Positions 13,943 through 22,835 are shown, counted from the first letter of the stretch. The stretch: 64,000 nt of DNA from Luteolibacter algae (GCF_042683045.1 NZ_JBHUIT010000001.1:1-64000), one strand, 5' to 3'. The notes: a model not told the origin generated them from the letters alone. Numbers and translations: made by a program.

Positions 13943-14842
13943 TCAGCCTAACCATTTTTGCAAGGTTGCAAAATCGTGACGCATCGCTTCGACCGATCTG
14001 TCGACAACGTCCTCCCCGCTGATATACTCGATATGGATTGAAGCGGGGATATTGGTTGGGAGCATTCGCGAGACGAGTTTCCCTGCCTTGGGGTTTACCA
14101 TCCCTTCTCCGAGGGGACACGCTGACCATTTTTTTCCTGTGACCTTATAGTCTTTGAAAAAAACTGCGCCGATGTGGGGGAGGGCTCTCCGGAAATTGAT
14201 TTCCCACGCATTGGATCCTTCCACAGCTGCATGGGCGAAATCGAAGGCCATTCCGAGATGGGCTGGATCGATATCGCTGAGAATATCAACCATGTCCCAG
14301 ATCGGAGCGCCGACGAAATTATTGCCACGGTGGTTTTGATAGAGGCCCTGGATTCCGCAGGCCTTATTCAATGCCGCAAGATCGCTTAGTTGTGACTTGA
14401 AATTAGCGATCTGCGGTGCAAGAGGCTTGCTCAAATCATACTTCAGATGCTCCAGGCGATAGCGTTTGATTCCTAATCTTGCCGCGAGGCGCAGCTGTTC
14501 CTCCGCCAAGCCCCGCGCGTCCACTGCATTGATGCTCGAGGCCATGATGATGACTTCGAGATTCTTTTTCGCAAGAGCGGCGTTGAACGCCGGGAGTTCC
14601 TTGGTCATTTCTTCAGGCTCGATATGTCCTTTCTTCCGGAGGGGGGCTTCCAGTCCTGAAACTCCCAGAGGAGCGATCTTTTCTGCGAGGTCGGCGTAAT
14701 CGAGATGCTCGAAATATTTGGTGAAAACAGCGATTTGGCGTGCCGTTTTCTCCTCTTGCGCGGACTCGTCCGCCAAGAGGCCGGAGACAGATAGGCCTAG
14801 CCCGGTGAGAGTCGTCGTGCCCAGAAAAGATCTACGGTTCAT
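13943..14842 (-). CDS. Exported TIM-barrel protein (sugar-phosphate isomerase/epimerase-like)
   Basis: The N-terminus MNRRSFLGTTTLTGLGLSVSGLLA is a twin-arginine signal with the common RRSFLG form, so the protein is folded before export. The body (299 residues in all) reads like a xylose isomerase-type TIM barrel: EKIAPLGVSGLEAPLR, then YRLEHLKYD, QNHRGNNFVG (likely metal-binding His), GMAFDFAHAAVEG (Asp/His), and SIHIEYI near the end (Glu). Verrucomicrobia carry many such secreted sugar-converting proteins. Substrate cannot be told. It is alone between two tRNA genes and rnc; an inverted repeat lies 14 bases before its start. Confidence 0.82.
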   Translation of the reverse strand: MNRRSFLGTTTLTGLGLSVSGLLADESAQEEKTARQIAVFTKYFEHLDYADLAEKIAPLGVSGLEAPLRKKGHIEPEEMTKELPAFNAALAKKNLEVIIMASSINAVDARGLAEEQLRLAARLGIKRYRLEHLKYDLSKPLAPQIANFKSQLSDLAALNKACGIQGLYQNHRGNNFVGAPIWDMVDILSDIDPAHLGMAFDFAHAAVEGSNAWEINFRRALPHIGAVFFKDYKVTGKKWSACPLGEGMVNPKAGKLVSRMLPTNIPASIHIEYISGEDVVDRSVEAMRHDFATLQKWLG

Positions 14843-14855
14843 CCGCGCATGCTAA

Positions 14856-14874
14856 ACATGCATTTTTTGCATGT
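14856..14874. promoter_or_regulatory. Palindrome before the TIM-barrel gene
   Basis: ACATGCA-TTTTT-TGCATGT is a 19-bp perfect inverted repeat located 14 bases upstream of the start codon at 14842 on the minus strand. Its symmetry and position fit a repressor operator or a leader hairpin. No regulator gene is adjacent. Confidence 0.4.
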
Positions 14875-15064
14875 CAAAAAAGTTCTCGGGCCGGAGAGAG
14901 ATCGCGATGCAAAATCAAAAAAAGTGCCGCCAGGGAACTGCGGCAAACTTGGACAAACTACCGTTGCTCCGATTAAGGCCTGGCGGGGTTCGCTTGCCAA
15001 ACCTCCACGGTCCCTGACAGCGGTGAAAAAGAAACCCACGGAGGGCAAACCCGCAACTATAAAC

Positions 15065-15748
15065 TCAGTTTTCCCAACTTCTTGCGCGTAACGCTTCTGC
15101 TGCCGCGCGCGCTTCAGCCTCCTTTTTGCTCTTTCCTTTGCCAGAGGCAAGGAGCATGTCCTGCCAGACGACCTCTGCCTGGAATACACGCCGATGGTCC
15201 GGTCCGGTCTCGCTGACGATTTTGTAAACCGGTGCGATTGGATGGATGGCTTGGAGACATTCCTGCAGCTCGCCCTTGGGATTTCGCTCGTCCGGGCTCT
15301 CAATCATACCCTCGATTTCACCTTCAAAAAGACGAAGGATAAGTTCCTTCGCCGCTATAAGGCCGGTATCAAGATAGACGGCCCCGATCAGGGATTCGAA
15401 GGCATCTGCAAGGGTGGAAAGGCGCCGCCGCCCTCCCGTGGCCTCTTCACCTTTGCCGAGCAAGACGTAATCGCCGAGGTGTATGACCATCGCAAAGCGG
15501 GCCAGGGCCCTACGGGAAACCACGCGGGAGCGGAGCTTGGTGAGATGGCCTTCGGTCGCATCCGGGAAAAGTTTATAAAGTGCCTCGGTGACTACCAGCT
15601 GAAGCACGGCATCGCCAAGAAATTCCAGGCGTTGATTGTCGAAGTGGGGGCGCTGAGACTCATAAGCCAAGCTCGGGTGGGTGAGCGCCTCCGCCAAAAG
15701 GAGCGAATTACGAAATTTGTATTGGATCCGGCTCTCCAGCGGTTGCAT
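15065..15748 (-). CDS. rnc: Ribonuclease III
   Basis: RNase III cuts double-stranded RNA, including the rRNA precursor. The catalytic signature QRLEFLGDAVLQLVVTEALY is near residues 40-60, the second acidic cluster is ADAFESLIGAVYLD, and the C-terminal double-stranded RNA-binding domain runs from NPKGELQECLQ to KKEAEARAAAEAL. Length 227 residues is normal. The ATG at 15748 is chosen because the family begins a few residues before the first helix; the frame extends upstream into the tRNA-His gene, which cannot be coding. It lies 65 bases downstream of tRNA-His on the same strand, so the two may share a transcript. Confidence 0.96.
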   Translation of the reverse strand: MQPLESRIQYKFRNSLLLAEALTHPSLAYESQRPHFDNQRLEFLGDAVLQLVVTEALYKLFPDATEGHLTKLRSRVVSRRALARFAMVIHLGDYVLLGKGEEATGGRRRLSTLADAFESLIGAVYLDTGLIAAKELILRLFEGEIEGMIESPDERNPKGELQECLQAIHPIAPVYKIVSETGPDHRRVFQAEVVWQDMLLASGKGKSKKEAEARAAAEALRARSWEN

Positions 15749-15813
15749 CGAAATAAAAAAGGGTTCACCTCTTTCCTCGCATCCGGAAACCGTGCCGGAC
15801 GCGAAGAAAAAGG

Positions 15814-15890
15814 TGGGGTGATCGACGGGACTCGAACCCGCGACAACCGGAATCACAATCCGGGGCTCTACCAACTGAGCTACGACCACC
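15814..15890 (-). tRNA. tRNA-His (GTG anticodon)
   Basis: The minus strand reads an acceptor GTGGTCG/CGATCAC with the extra G-1 opposite C73 that marks tRNA-His, a D arm TAGCTCAGTTGGTAGAGC, anticodon loop TTGTGAT (GTG), T arm CGGGTTCGAGTCCCG, and an encoded CCA. It is complete at 77 bases including G-1. Confidence 0.98.
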
Positions 15891-15947
15891 GTTCTAGGCG
15901 GGCGAAACGCTTATAACAGCCTGAGATGATTGCAAAGAGAAAAATGA

Positions 15948-16841
15948 CTATAATTGCGTTAAATCGTCAAAAGCGGTCTCCAAATGCTCGAATTGGAAGC
16001 GGAAGCCAGCCTGGAGCAACTTTTCAGGAATTGCTCTCTGGCTGGAAAGAAGTGCGCTGGTGAAGTCTCCCATGACGATCTTTAGGGCAAAGCCGGGCAC
16101 AGGTAGAAATGCCCAGCGGTGAAGTGATTTGGCAAATTTCCGGGTGAATTCCGCATTGGTTTCCGGGTTCGGTCCACAGCCGTTCACCGCGCCGGAGATA
16201 GAGTTTTCGGCGATGCAGAACATCATTGCTCTTCGGAGATCATCCACGTGAATCCATGGCATCCATTGCTTGCCATTTCCAAGTTTCCCGCCGAAGCCGG
16301 ATTTGAAGACAACCCGGAGTTTTTCAAATGCCTGGCCGTGTTTCCCCAGGACAAAACCGATCCGGAAGCGGACCACGCGCAGGCCCAGAGGCGTTGCGTC
16401 CTCCGCAGCCGTTTCCCACTCGGAGCACAGATCCGCCAGGTATCCGCTGCCTTGGCTGGCATTTTCTGTAAGGAGATCGTCCCCACGATCCCCGTAAAAT
16501 CCTACTGCCGAGGTGTTGATCAGGATCTTCGGGCGATATTCTTCCGGTAAGGCGGCGATCTTTTCCACAATATCCTGGGTCACTCCCACGCGGCTGCGGT
16601 GAAACATTTTTTTGTTCTCGTCTGTCCAGCGCTGATCAATAGGCACGCCGGCGAGATTGATGACGAGATCGCAATTGGAAAGGTTAACGGCCTCCGGCGT
16701 CATCCAATGCTTCACGCCTTCGACAGAGCCTCTGCCTTTTCTACTAACGCCGGTAACCTCCCAGCCATCCTTGGCCAGCATATTGGCCAGGCCACTGCCG
16801 ACAAAACCACTTGCTCCGTATAGCACCGCGCGTTTGTTCAT
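15948..16841 (-). CDS. TIGR01777 family NAD-dependent epimerase/dehydratase-like protein
   Basis: An extended short-chain dehydrogenase fold: the nucleotide-binding start MNKRAVLYGASGFVGSGLANML (GxxGxxG), the VINLAGVPIDQRWTDENKK segment and INTSAVGFYG typical of TIGR01777 (YfcH-like) proteins, and a C-terminal DUF1731-like region (PVPGFALKIVMGDFTSALLSSQRAIPEKLLQAGFRFQFEHL). Members are sometimes linked to cell division but the reaction is unknown. Length 297 is standard. It stands 45 bases downstream of dinB on the same strand. Confidence 0.92.
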   Translation of the reverse strand: MNKRAVLYGASGFVGSGLANMLAKDGWEVTGVSRKGRGSVEGVKHWMTPEAVNLSNCDLVINLAGVPIDQRWTDENKKMFHRSRVGVTQDIVEKIAALPEEYRPKILINTSAVGFYGDRGDDLLTENASQGSGYLADLCSEWETAAEDATPLGLRVVRFRIGFVLGKHGQAFEKLRVVFKSGFGGKLGNGKQWMPWIHVDDLRRAMMFCIAENSISGAVNGCGPNPETNAEFTRKFAKSLHRWAFLPVPGFALKIVMGDFTSALLSSQRAIPEKLLQAGFRFQFEHLETAFDDLTQL

Positions 16842-16886
16842 AACAACTACTCCATACCATGATTTGGGTTCATCGCAAACAGTGGC

Positions 16887-17984
16887 TCAAAAGAGTTCCA
16901 ACTGCTCGACACCCGGTATGTCGTGAAATCTCACACCCACTCCCAATAAACGCACAGGTTTATCCTCCGATCGAGCATTGGCCTCCGCGAGTAGCTCCCG
17001 GAAAATACGAAAGTCCATGGTTTGTCCGGCTCGCTCCGCAGTGGTGCGCCGGAAGTCGGAGAACTTTAGCTTCACCACCAGCGCACGGATCTGCCTTTCC
17101 CCATGGCGGGAGGTCAGTTTTTCCTCCAGTTCATCAAGCAGGAGTTTCATCTCCCGCCAAAGAGTTTCCACGGTATGAAGGTTTTCCGAGAAAGTATTTT
17201 CGATGCTGAGAGATTTGCGCGGACTATCGGGACTGACCGCGCGCTCATCGCGTCCCCAGCTGCGTTCATATAGCTCTGCGCCAAATCCCCCCAGTCGCCG
17301 CGCCCACTCGAACTTATCGATTTTCCGGTATTGGCCGCAGGTCTCAATGCCCATTGAGGCCAGTTTTTCGGCCATTTTTCCTCCCACGCCCGAGATTTTC
17401 TTCATGGGGAGATCGCGCATGAATTCCGCCGCATTGGCGGGAGAAACCGTGAACTGGCCGTCCGGTTTGCGCCAGTCACTGGCAATTTTTGCAATCAGTT
17501 TGTTGGGCGCGATCCCGGCGGAGGCGGTGAGGCCGGTTTCTTCGCGAATCATCTGCCGGATTCGCGAGGCAATGATTGTTCCCGGTTCCGGATTATGGGT
17601 GACGTCGAGAAAAGCCTCATCAAGGGAGAGGGGCTCGATAAGTGTGGTAAAACGGCTGAAGATGCTGCGGATTTGCAGACTGTCGCGTTTGTAAATATCG
17701 AACCTAGCGGGCACGATCAGTAAATCCGGGCATTTTTCCAGCGCCATGAAGACCGGCATTGCCGAGCGACAGCCAAACTTTCTCGCCTCGTAGTTCGCGG
17801 TTGCCAGCACACTTCTGCGGCTGCTGCCGCCTACTCCCACAGGTTTGCCACGAAGCTCGGGATTATCCCGCTCTTCAATCGCCGCGTAGAAGCAATCCAT
17901 ATCGATATGGATGATCTTTCTAGATGAAAAATGCTGCACGGATGAACAATTAACGCTTCGTTCACAGCCGTGCAAGCGGATCAT
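16887..17984 (-). CDS. dinB: DNA polymerase IV
   Basis: A Y-family translesion polymerase: IIHIDMDCFYAAIEERDNPELRGKPVGVGG carries the first catalytic Asp, and EPLSLDEAFLDVT the second acidic pair. The thumb has the helix-hairpin-helix MKKISGVGGKMAEKLASMGI, and the little-finger domain follows. It copies past damaged bases and is usually SOS-induced; I see no LexA box. Length 365 is typical. The start is uncertain: the ATG at 17984 adds ~22 residues before the conserved strand, and a GTG at 17939 would give the usual short N-terminus; neither has a clear ribosome site. Confidence 0.95.
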   Translation of the reverse strand: MIRLHGCERSVNCSSVQHFSSRKIIHIDMDCFYAAIEERDNPELRGKPVGVGGSSRRSVLATANYEARKFGCRSAMPVFMALEKCPDLLIVPARFDIYKRDSLQIRSIFSRFTTLIEPLSLDEAFLDVTHNPEPGTIIASRIRQMIREETGLTASAGIAPNKLIAKIASDWRKPDGQFTVSPANAAEFMRDLPMKKISGVGGKMAEKLASMGIETCGQYRKIDKFEWARRLGGFGAELYERSWGRDERAVSPDSPRKSLSIENTFSENLHTVETLWREMKLLLDELEEKLTSRHGERQIRALVVKLKFSDFRRTTAERAGQTMDFRIFRELLAEANARSEDKPVRLLGVGVRFHDIPGVEQLELF

Positions 17985-18016
17985 TTCGGGACGTTCGGGA
18001 AAGCTCTCAAAACGAT

Positions 18017-19033
18017 TCAGACTCCGAGCATGAGAGAGATATGCTCCGCAGTGAGCTCTCCCATCGAAGTGCAGTCGGTGAAATCCTTCGTGCCGTGCAT
18101 TCTGTCCAGATCCAAGGCCAACTGTCGCACATGTTCCGCAGGGGCTATCTGCTCGCGCCGCATGATGCCTAAAAGCGCACGGAGGCGCGTGGACTCCACC
18201 TTGGCCCGCCGGGCCATCTGGGCGTGCTCCTCGTTCACGTATTGATCGATGGATTTCCGGTTTAGCACTTGAAATGCTAGACGTGTGATAGGTCTGTTTG
18301 AATTGAAACGGAAGGCGAGGTAGATATTGCCGTTGCCTTCGTAGGACTGCTGGTCGAAGTCGATGGGACGCACCCGATACTGGACTTCCTCAAAGTCCGG
18401 AGTGATTTCCACGACATAGTTGACACTCCGCATGTCGCCGAGCAGACGGATGAAGGATCGCTCCGTGAATTTTGTAAATTCCTTGGCGATCCGGACTTTA
18501 TTCAGGTCAGGATTTTTTAAATAATCGCGCATGAATGCATCTCCCGGAACGCCGGCGATATGTTCTTCGATAAGTGTGTTACCGCTGATCATGTAGTTGA
18601 TTCGGTTCGGCGAGAGGATGTGCTCCAGCTCAAGGCCGTAGATCCGCGATGCATCCGCCTGCTTGACGTAAAAATAGTCCGAATTGTCATTGAAGAGGTT
18701 GGTAACGCGGATCCGGAATGGCTTGGAATTACCGAAATCTCCGAAATCAATGCGATCGACCCGCAGGTGGTCATGTTCCTCCGCATCCCGGCCAATCTTC
18801 AATTCGCTGTAGATGCTGATCAGGCCATTCCGGAGTTCTTCGAAAACGTCCGGAGGATACATCACCGTCATCCAGAGAGTCTCCCGGCTGCAAGGAGCCT
18901 CATACGGGATGGCGCCCGTGAAACGGATCAGTTCCGAGTAGAGATTCGGTATATCACGTAGTCTATCGAAGTGGTAGAGGTATTGCCTGAGACTGGTGGA
19001 CATCTCATACATGATCTTGCGGGCCGGAATCAT
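18017..19033 (-). CDS. Conserved hypothetical protein
   Basis: A 338-residue soluble protein without signal peptide or membrane segment. Notable stretches are FTGAIPYEAPCSRETLWMTVMYPPD, ERSFIRLLGDMRSVNYVVEITPDFEEVQYRVRPIDFDQQSYEGN and a C-terminal helix-rich part ending DFTDCTSMGELTAEHISLMLGV. The VRPIDFDQQSYEG segment resembles the Asp-containing strand of kinase-like folds, but a nucleotide-binding loop is missing and I would not assign it. It is 32 bases upstream of dinB on the same strand and may share its transcript. Several in-frame ATGs near 19,003-19,033 make the exact start uncertain. Confidence 0.7.
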   Translation of the reverse strand: MIPARKIMYEMSTSLRQYLYHFDRLRDIPNLYSELIRFTGAIPYEAPCSRETLWMTVMYPPDVFEELRNGLISIYSELKIGRDAEEHDHLRVDRIDFGDFGNSKPFRIRVTNLFNDNSDYFYVKQADASRIYGLELEHILSPNRINYMISGNTLIEEHIAGVPGDAFMRDYLKNPDLNKVRIAKEFTKFTERSFIRLLGDMRSVNYVVEITPDFEEVQYRVRPIDFDQQSYEGNGNIYLAFRFNSNRPITRLAFQVLNRKSIDQYVNEEHAQMARRAKVESTRLRALLGIMRREQIAPAEHVRQLALDLDRMHGTKDFTDCTSMGELTAEHISLMLGV

Positions 19034-19111
19034 CCGGACAGGCTAGGGCGATGCGGCACAGGGTGCCAAGAGCCAACTTTCGTTCCGCAAACGCTTTGGC
19101 GGACAAGGTAT

Positions 19112-19144
19112 AAAAAAAGCCGATCCCGAGAAAGCAGGATCGGC
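19112..19144 (-). terminator. Rho-independent terminator after rplI
   Basis: GCCGATCC (19119-19126) pairs with GGATCGGC (19137-19144) around a ten-base loop. On the minus strand seven T residues follow (19112-19118). It lies 22 bases after the rplI stop codon. Confidence 0.88.
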
Positions 19145-19166
19145 CGTTTGAAAAAGTAGGAGCGAA

Positions 19167-19640
19167 TTACGCTTCGTCTTCGGTCACATCGCCAGCATCT
19201 ACAGTGATGGTGAGAGTTGCGGTGACTTGTGGGTTGAGCTTGATCTCGATCTCGGATTTGCCGGATTTCTTGATTGGCTTGTCGAGAAGGATGTTGTGGC
19301 GGTCGATAACGATCCCTGAGGACTCAAGTTCTTTGTGGATATCGATGCTTGTGACGGAGCCGAATGCTTTGCCGCCCTGACCTGTGGAAAGGGTGAAGGA
19401 TGGCTTGAGCTTGGAGATCTTGGTGGCGAGCTCTTGGGCTACTACAAGTTCCTCTGCCTCACGGCGTGAGCGCTCGGTTTTAAGGGCTTCGACGTGGCGA
19501 AGGTTTGCTTTGGTCGCTTCATATGCCTTGCCTTGTGGGACGAGGTAGTTGCGGGCGTAGCCAGCGCGGACTTTAACAACATCGGCTTCGGCGCCGAGGC
19601 CTTCGATTTTTTCTTTGAGGATGACTTGTGCGTTGGCCAT
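19167..19640 (-). CDS. rplI: 50S ribosomal protein L9
   Basis: The N-terminal domain MANAQVILKEKIEGLGAEADVVKVRAGYARNYLVPQGKA is the standard L9 RNA-binding start (with GxxxVxVKxGYARNyLxPxxxA), followed by the long connecting helix and a C-terminal domain (FGSVTSIDIHKEL...ITVDAGDVTEDEA). It binds 23S rRNA in the large subunit. Length 157 is normal. It appears to be transcribed alone; the usual rpsF/rpsR neighbours are not here. Confidence 0.97.
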   Translation of the reverse strand: MANAQVILKEKIEGLGAEADVVKVRAGYARNYLVPQGKAYEATKANLRHVEALKTERSRREAEELVVAQELATKISKLKPSFTLSTGQGGKAFGSVTSIDIHKELESSGIVIDRHNILLDKPIKKSGKSEIEIKLNPQVTATLTITVDAGDVTEDEA

Positions 19641-19864
19641 GATAGAGAGTGTTTGTTTGAGAAACGGGCGGCGGATTTAGGCTCGTAGCTGCTTCGCGTC
19701 AAGGAGAATCCTGCAATTGTAGCCGGATTTAACATTTTTTTTGAAAAAATACGTGGAGGCGCGGTTTCCGGGAGGAAAGACCAGTTGGAAAAATAAGCAG
19801 GGGAAATTCCCGCGTCCGGCGTTTCCACTTGGCAAAGCGGCAGGTCTTTGGGAAGCATCCTTCC

Positions 19865-20653
19865 ATGTCAACCAATGCTTTTTTGAAGGATATGTTCGAC
19901 CTCAGCGGAAAAACTGCGGTCGTGATCGGTGGAACAGGTGAACTTTGCGGCACGATGGCAGTCGGGCTGGCTCGTGCGGGAGCGGAAGTCGTCCTGGGCG
20001 GCCGTATCCCGGAGAAGGCGGAAAGACGTCTGGAGGAGATCAAGTCCCATGGAGGCAAGGGTTATTTCGTGCCGGTGGATGTGACATCCCGGCAGTCGCT
20101 CCACGATATGCTTGAGACGGTTTTGGAGAGATCCGGTGGGGTGGATATTCTCATCAATGGCGCGGGGACGAACTCTCCCACTCCGTTTTTGGAAATCACG
20201 GAAGAGGAATACGCGCGCATCATGGATACCAATCTGACGGCGATCTTCCGTGCCTGCCAGGTGTTCGGCCAATATTTTGTCGATGAAATGCGGCCAGCAT
20301 CCATTATCAATCTGGGTTCGATTTCCGGTCTCAATCCGCTCTCCCGTGTCTTTACCTACTCCGCCTCGAAGGCGGCGGTCCATAACCTCACCCGCAATCT
20401 CGCCCGCGAGTGGGCTGACAAGGATATCCGTGTCAACACCCTCGTCCCGGGCTTCTTCCCAGCGGAACAAAATCGCAAGGTGCTCGATGAGTCCCGGGTT
20501 CTTGATATTCTCCGTCACACGCCTTCCTCCCGTTTCGGCAACGCCGAGGAACTGATCGGTGCGACAATCCTTCTGTCTTCGCCCAAGGCGAGTTCTTTCA
20601 TCACGGGTATGGAAATGATTGTCGACGGCGGTTTCCAATCCATGAGTATCTGA
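19865..20653 (+). CDS. SDR family oxidoreductase (sugar-acid dehydrogenase-like)
   Basis: A classical short-chain dehydrogenase of 262 residues: cofactor loop VVIGGTGELCGTMAVGLARAGAEVVLGGR, NGAGTNSPTPF, catalytic Ser in NLGSISGLNP, and YSASK with the Tyr and Lys. The opening MFDLSGKTAVVIGGTG is like that of SDR-type D-mannonate/fructuronate or gluconate dehydrogenases, so a hexuronate substrate is plausible but not shown. The ATG at 19865 is preferred to one at 19829. A terminator follows. Confidence 0.88.
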   Translation: MSTNAFLKDMFDLSGKTAVVIGGTGELCGTMAVGLARAGAEVVLGGRIPEKAERRLEEIKSHGGKGYFVPVDVTSRQSLHDMLETVLERSGGVDILINGAGTNSPTPFLEITEEEYARIMDTNLTAIFRACQVFGQYFVDEMRPASIINLGSISGLNPLSRVFTYSASKAAVHNLTRNLAREWADKDIRVNTLVPGFFPAEQNRKVLDESRVLDILRHTPSSRFGNAEELIGATILLSSPKASSFITGMEMIVDGGFQSMSI

Positions 20654-20664
20654 TGTTTTTCAGG

Positions 20665-20711
20665 CACCGGGGGAGACTTTTCGTCTACGAGGTTCTCCCG
20701 GTGTCTTTTTT
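20665..20711 (+). terminator. Terminator after the SDR gene
   Basis: CACCGGGGGAGA and TCTCCCGGTG pair with two unpaired G residues, around a ~20-base loop, followed by a TCTTTTTT run (20704-20711). It starts 11 bases after the stop codon. Confidence 0.75.
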
Positions 20712-20788
20712 GCCTTTTCTGGTGAAGGCTTTGGTGACGAATACGTCACAGCTGTGGTGCTGATCAGAAGTTGCAAATGCGATTTTCT

Positions 20789-20820
20789 GTTATCGGAAGT
20801 GGAAGTGACTTCCCGATAAC
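20789..20820 (+). promoter_or_regulatory. Inverted repeat in the leader of the GT-phosphoesterase gene
   Basis: GTTATCGGAAGT (20789-20800) and ACTTCCCGATAAC (20808-20820) pair almost fully with one bulged base; the seven-base loop GGAAGTG contains the only Shine-Dalgarno-like bases. The right arm ends two bases before the ATG at 20823. This could be an operator or an RNA hairpin that controls initiation. Confidence 0.5.
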
Positions 20821-20822
20821 TT

Positions 20823-22835
20823 ATGAAAATTGACATCGTGACGGACACCTTTGCCCCGGATGTAAATGGGGTGGCTATGACACTAGGCCGCTTGTGTGAT
20901 GGCTTACGAAAGCTCAATCACCGTGTGCACATCATCCGCACCGGTGTGGGGAAACGTGGTGAAACGGTGGCTGCATCCGTGCCTTTGCCAGGTTACAAAG
21001 AGGTCCGTGTGGGACTGCCGGGGCCCTTCAAGCTCCGCAAGCGCTGGCTGAAAAAGCGTCCGGATGCCATCTATGTAGCCACGGAAAGCCCTCTGGGTAG
21101 ATCCGCTGTAAAAGCTGCCAAGGCGCTGGGGATTCCTGTGGCCACCGGTTTTCATACGAACTTTCACGAGTATATGCAGCGCTATAGTCTGGGCGGCCTG
21201 CAGCCTATGGCCATGGCCTACCTGAAGCGCTTCCATGACAAGGCGGATTGCACGCTCGCGCCGTGTCCTGACTTGGTGGAAAAGCTTCGCGGGGAGGGCT
21301 TCGAGGAAGTTTATCTGCTCGGGCGTGGTGTGGATACCGAGTTATTTTCTCCCAAAAAACGCTCTGAGGAACTTCGTAATAGCTGGGGAGCCTCGCCGGG
21401 AGCACCGGTGGCGATTGTGGTAGGTAGGATGGCCCAGGAGAAGAACCTGGAGCTTGCAGTCAGGGCATTCGAGGCAATGCGGGAAACGGTGCCGGATGTG
21501 CGGTGTGTCATGGTGGGCGACGGACCGTTGCGTGAGAGACTGGAGGCAAAACATCCTTGGATTCACTTCAGTGGGATGCAAACCGGAGAGAATCTGGCAA
21601 AACATTATGCATCTGCGGATGTGCTGCTTTTCCCGAGTGAGACCGAGACCTTCGGCAATGTGGTGCTCGAAGGGATGGCAAGTGGCCTGGCGACGGTCAG
21701 TTACGATTACGCTGCTGCGGCTCGTTTCGTGAAGCATGGGGAAAATGGCTTCAAAGTGGAAAAGGGCGATTCCAGATCATTCATCGAATGCGCGAAATCT
21801 GCCCTGGCCATCCGCAAAGGACATGGAATGAGGACTTCCGCGCGTGATCTGGCGCTTGGCGAAGGCTGGGAAGCGGTGGTCAAGGAGTTTGAGAAGCGTT
21901 TGGAATGCATTTCCGGCAACGCCAAGTCCGCTCCCCGGAAACTCTTGAGTATTCCGAAGCACGGAAAACGCGAAAGAGTCAGTTTCCGCACCGTATTCCT
22001 CTCCGATATCCATCTGGGAACGCCCGATAGCAAGGCTGCGGAGGTCGTGGATTTCCTTAAGCAAATCCGGTGTGAGAAGCTGGTATTGAACGGGGATATC
22101 GTGGATGGCTGGGCGCTTCAGCGTGGCTCGAAGTGGATGCCGCGACATAGCCGGGTGATTCGGAAGATTCTTAAGATGACCGAGCGTGATCGCACGGAAG
22201 TCGTGTATCTACGGGGAAATCACGATGATATCCTGGAGCGGTTTCTACCGCTGGCATTCGGCAAGATACGCTTCACGAAAGAACACATTCACACAGCTGC
22301 CAACAAGCAGCGATACCTCGTAGTCCACGGCGATGGCTTTGATAGTGTATCGACGAATCATAAGTGGTTGGCCTCTCTCGGCGCTGTTGGCTACGACACC
22401 TTATTGAAGGTTAACCGTTACTATAACAAATGGCGCGCATGGCAGGGGAAAGAGTATTTTTCCCTAAGCAAGAGCGTCAAAGCCAGGGTGAAATCAGCGG
22501 TTAGTTTTGTCGATAAATACGAGGAACTGCTCCAGGAACTGGCAATTCACAAGAACTGCGATGGCATTATCTGCGGGCATATCCATACTCCGGAGGACAA
22601 GCAGGTTGGCGAGGTTCATTACCTAAATTCAGGTGATTGGGTGGAGAGTCTCACGGCGATTGTCGAGCATCACGATGGGCGCATGGAGCTTATCCAATAC
22701 GACGACTTTATGACGAAGTGTTACGAGAACAGCCTGCGAAAGCTGAAATCTCCTGAACGCTACGATAAGAAGCCGATTCTGCCTTCCGATAGAATGAGTG
22801 CGGAGAGTGATGACGTGGTTCTCACCGCAGAGTGA
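20823..22835 (+). CDS. Fusion: GT4 glycosyltransferase + LpxH-like metallophosphoesterase
   Basis: The first ~375 residues form a GT-B glycosyltransferase: MKIDIVTDTFAPDVNGVAMTLGRL, the acceptor-side GFHTNFHEYMQRYS, IVVGRMAQEKNLELAVRAFE, and the nucleotide-sugar site PSETETFGNVVLEGMASG. From about residue 388 a calcineurin-type phosphoesterase begins: FLSDIHLG, NGDIVDGW, GNHDD, HGDGFD and GHIHTPED supply all metal ligands. The order and the spacing resemble UDP-2,3-diacylglucosamine diphosphatase-like enzymes. The two parts are joined in one frame of 670 residues without a stop. Likely role is envelope lipid or glycolipid assembly at the inner membrane. A separate LpxH could exist elsewhere, so the phosphoesterase substrate is open. 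Confidence 0.92.
   Translation: MKIDIVTDTFAPDVNGVAMTLGRLCDGLRKLNHRVHIIRTGVGKRGETVAASVPLPGYKEVRVGLPGPFKLRKRWLKKRPDAIYVATESPLGRSAVKAAKALGIPVATGFHTNFHEYMQRYSLGGLQPMAMAYLKRFHDKADCTLAPCPDLVEKLRGEGFEEVYLLGRGVDTELFSPKKRSEELRNSWGASPGAPVAIVVGRMAQEKNLELAVRAFEAMRETVPDVRCVMVGDGPLRERLEAKHPWIHFSGMQTGENLAKHYASADVLLFPSETETFGNVVLEGMASGLATVSYDYAAAARFVKHGENGFKVEKGDSRSFIECAKSALAIRKGHGMRTSARDLALGEGWEAVVKEFEKRLECISGNAKSAPRKLLSIPKHGKRERVSFRTVFLSDIHLGTPDSKAAEVVDFLKQIRCEKLVLNGDIVDGWALQRGSKWMPRHSRVIRKILKMTERDRTEVVYLRGNHDDILERFLPLAFGKIRFTKEHIHTAANKQRYLVVHGDGFDSVSTNHKWLASLGAVGYDTLLKVNRYYNKWRAWQGKEYFSLSKSVKARVKSAVSFVDKYEELLQELAIHKNCDGIICGHIHTPEDKQVGEVHYLNSGDWVESLTAIVEHHDGRMELIQYDDFMTKCYENSLRKLKSPERYDKKPILPSDRMSAESDDVVLTAE

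Noticed and set aside
18017..19033. Kinase-like assignment for the hypothetical protein from the VRPIDFDQQSYEG segment
   Set aside because: No nucleotide-binding loop or other kinase motif in the right order.
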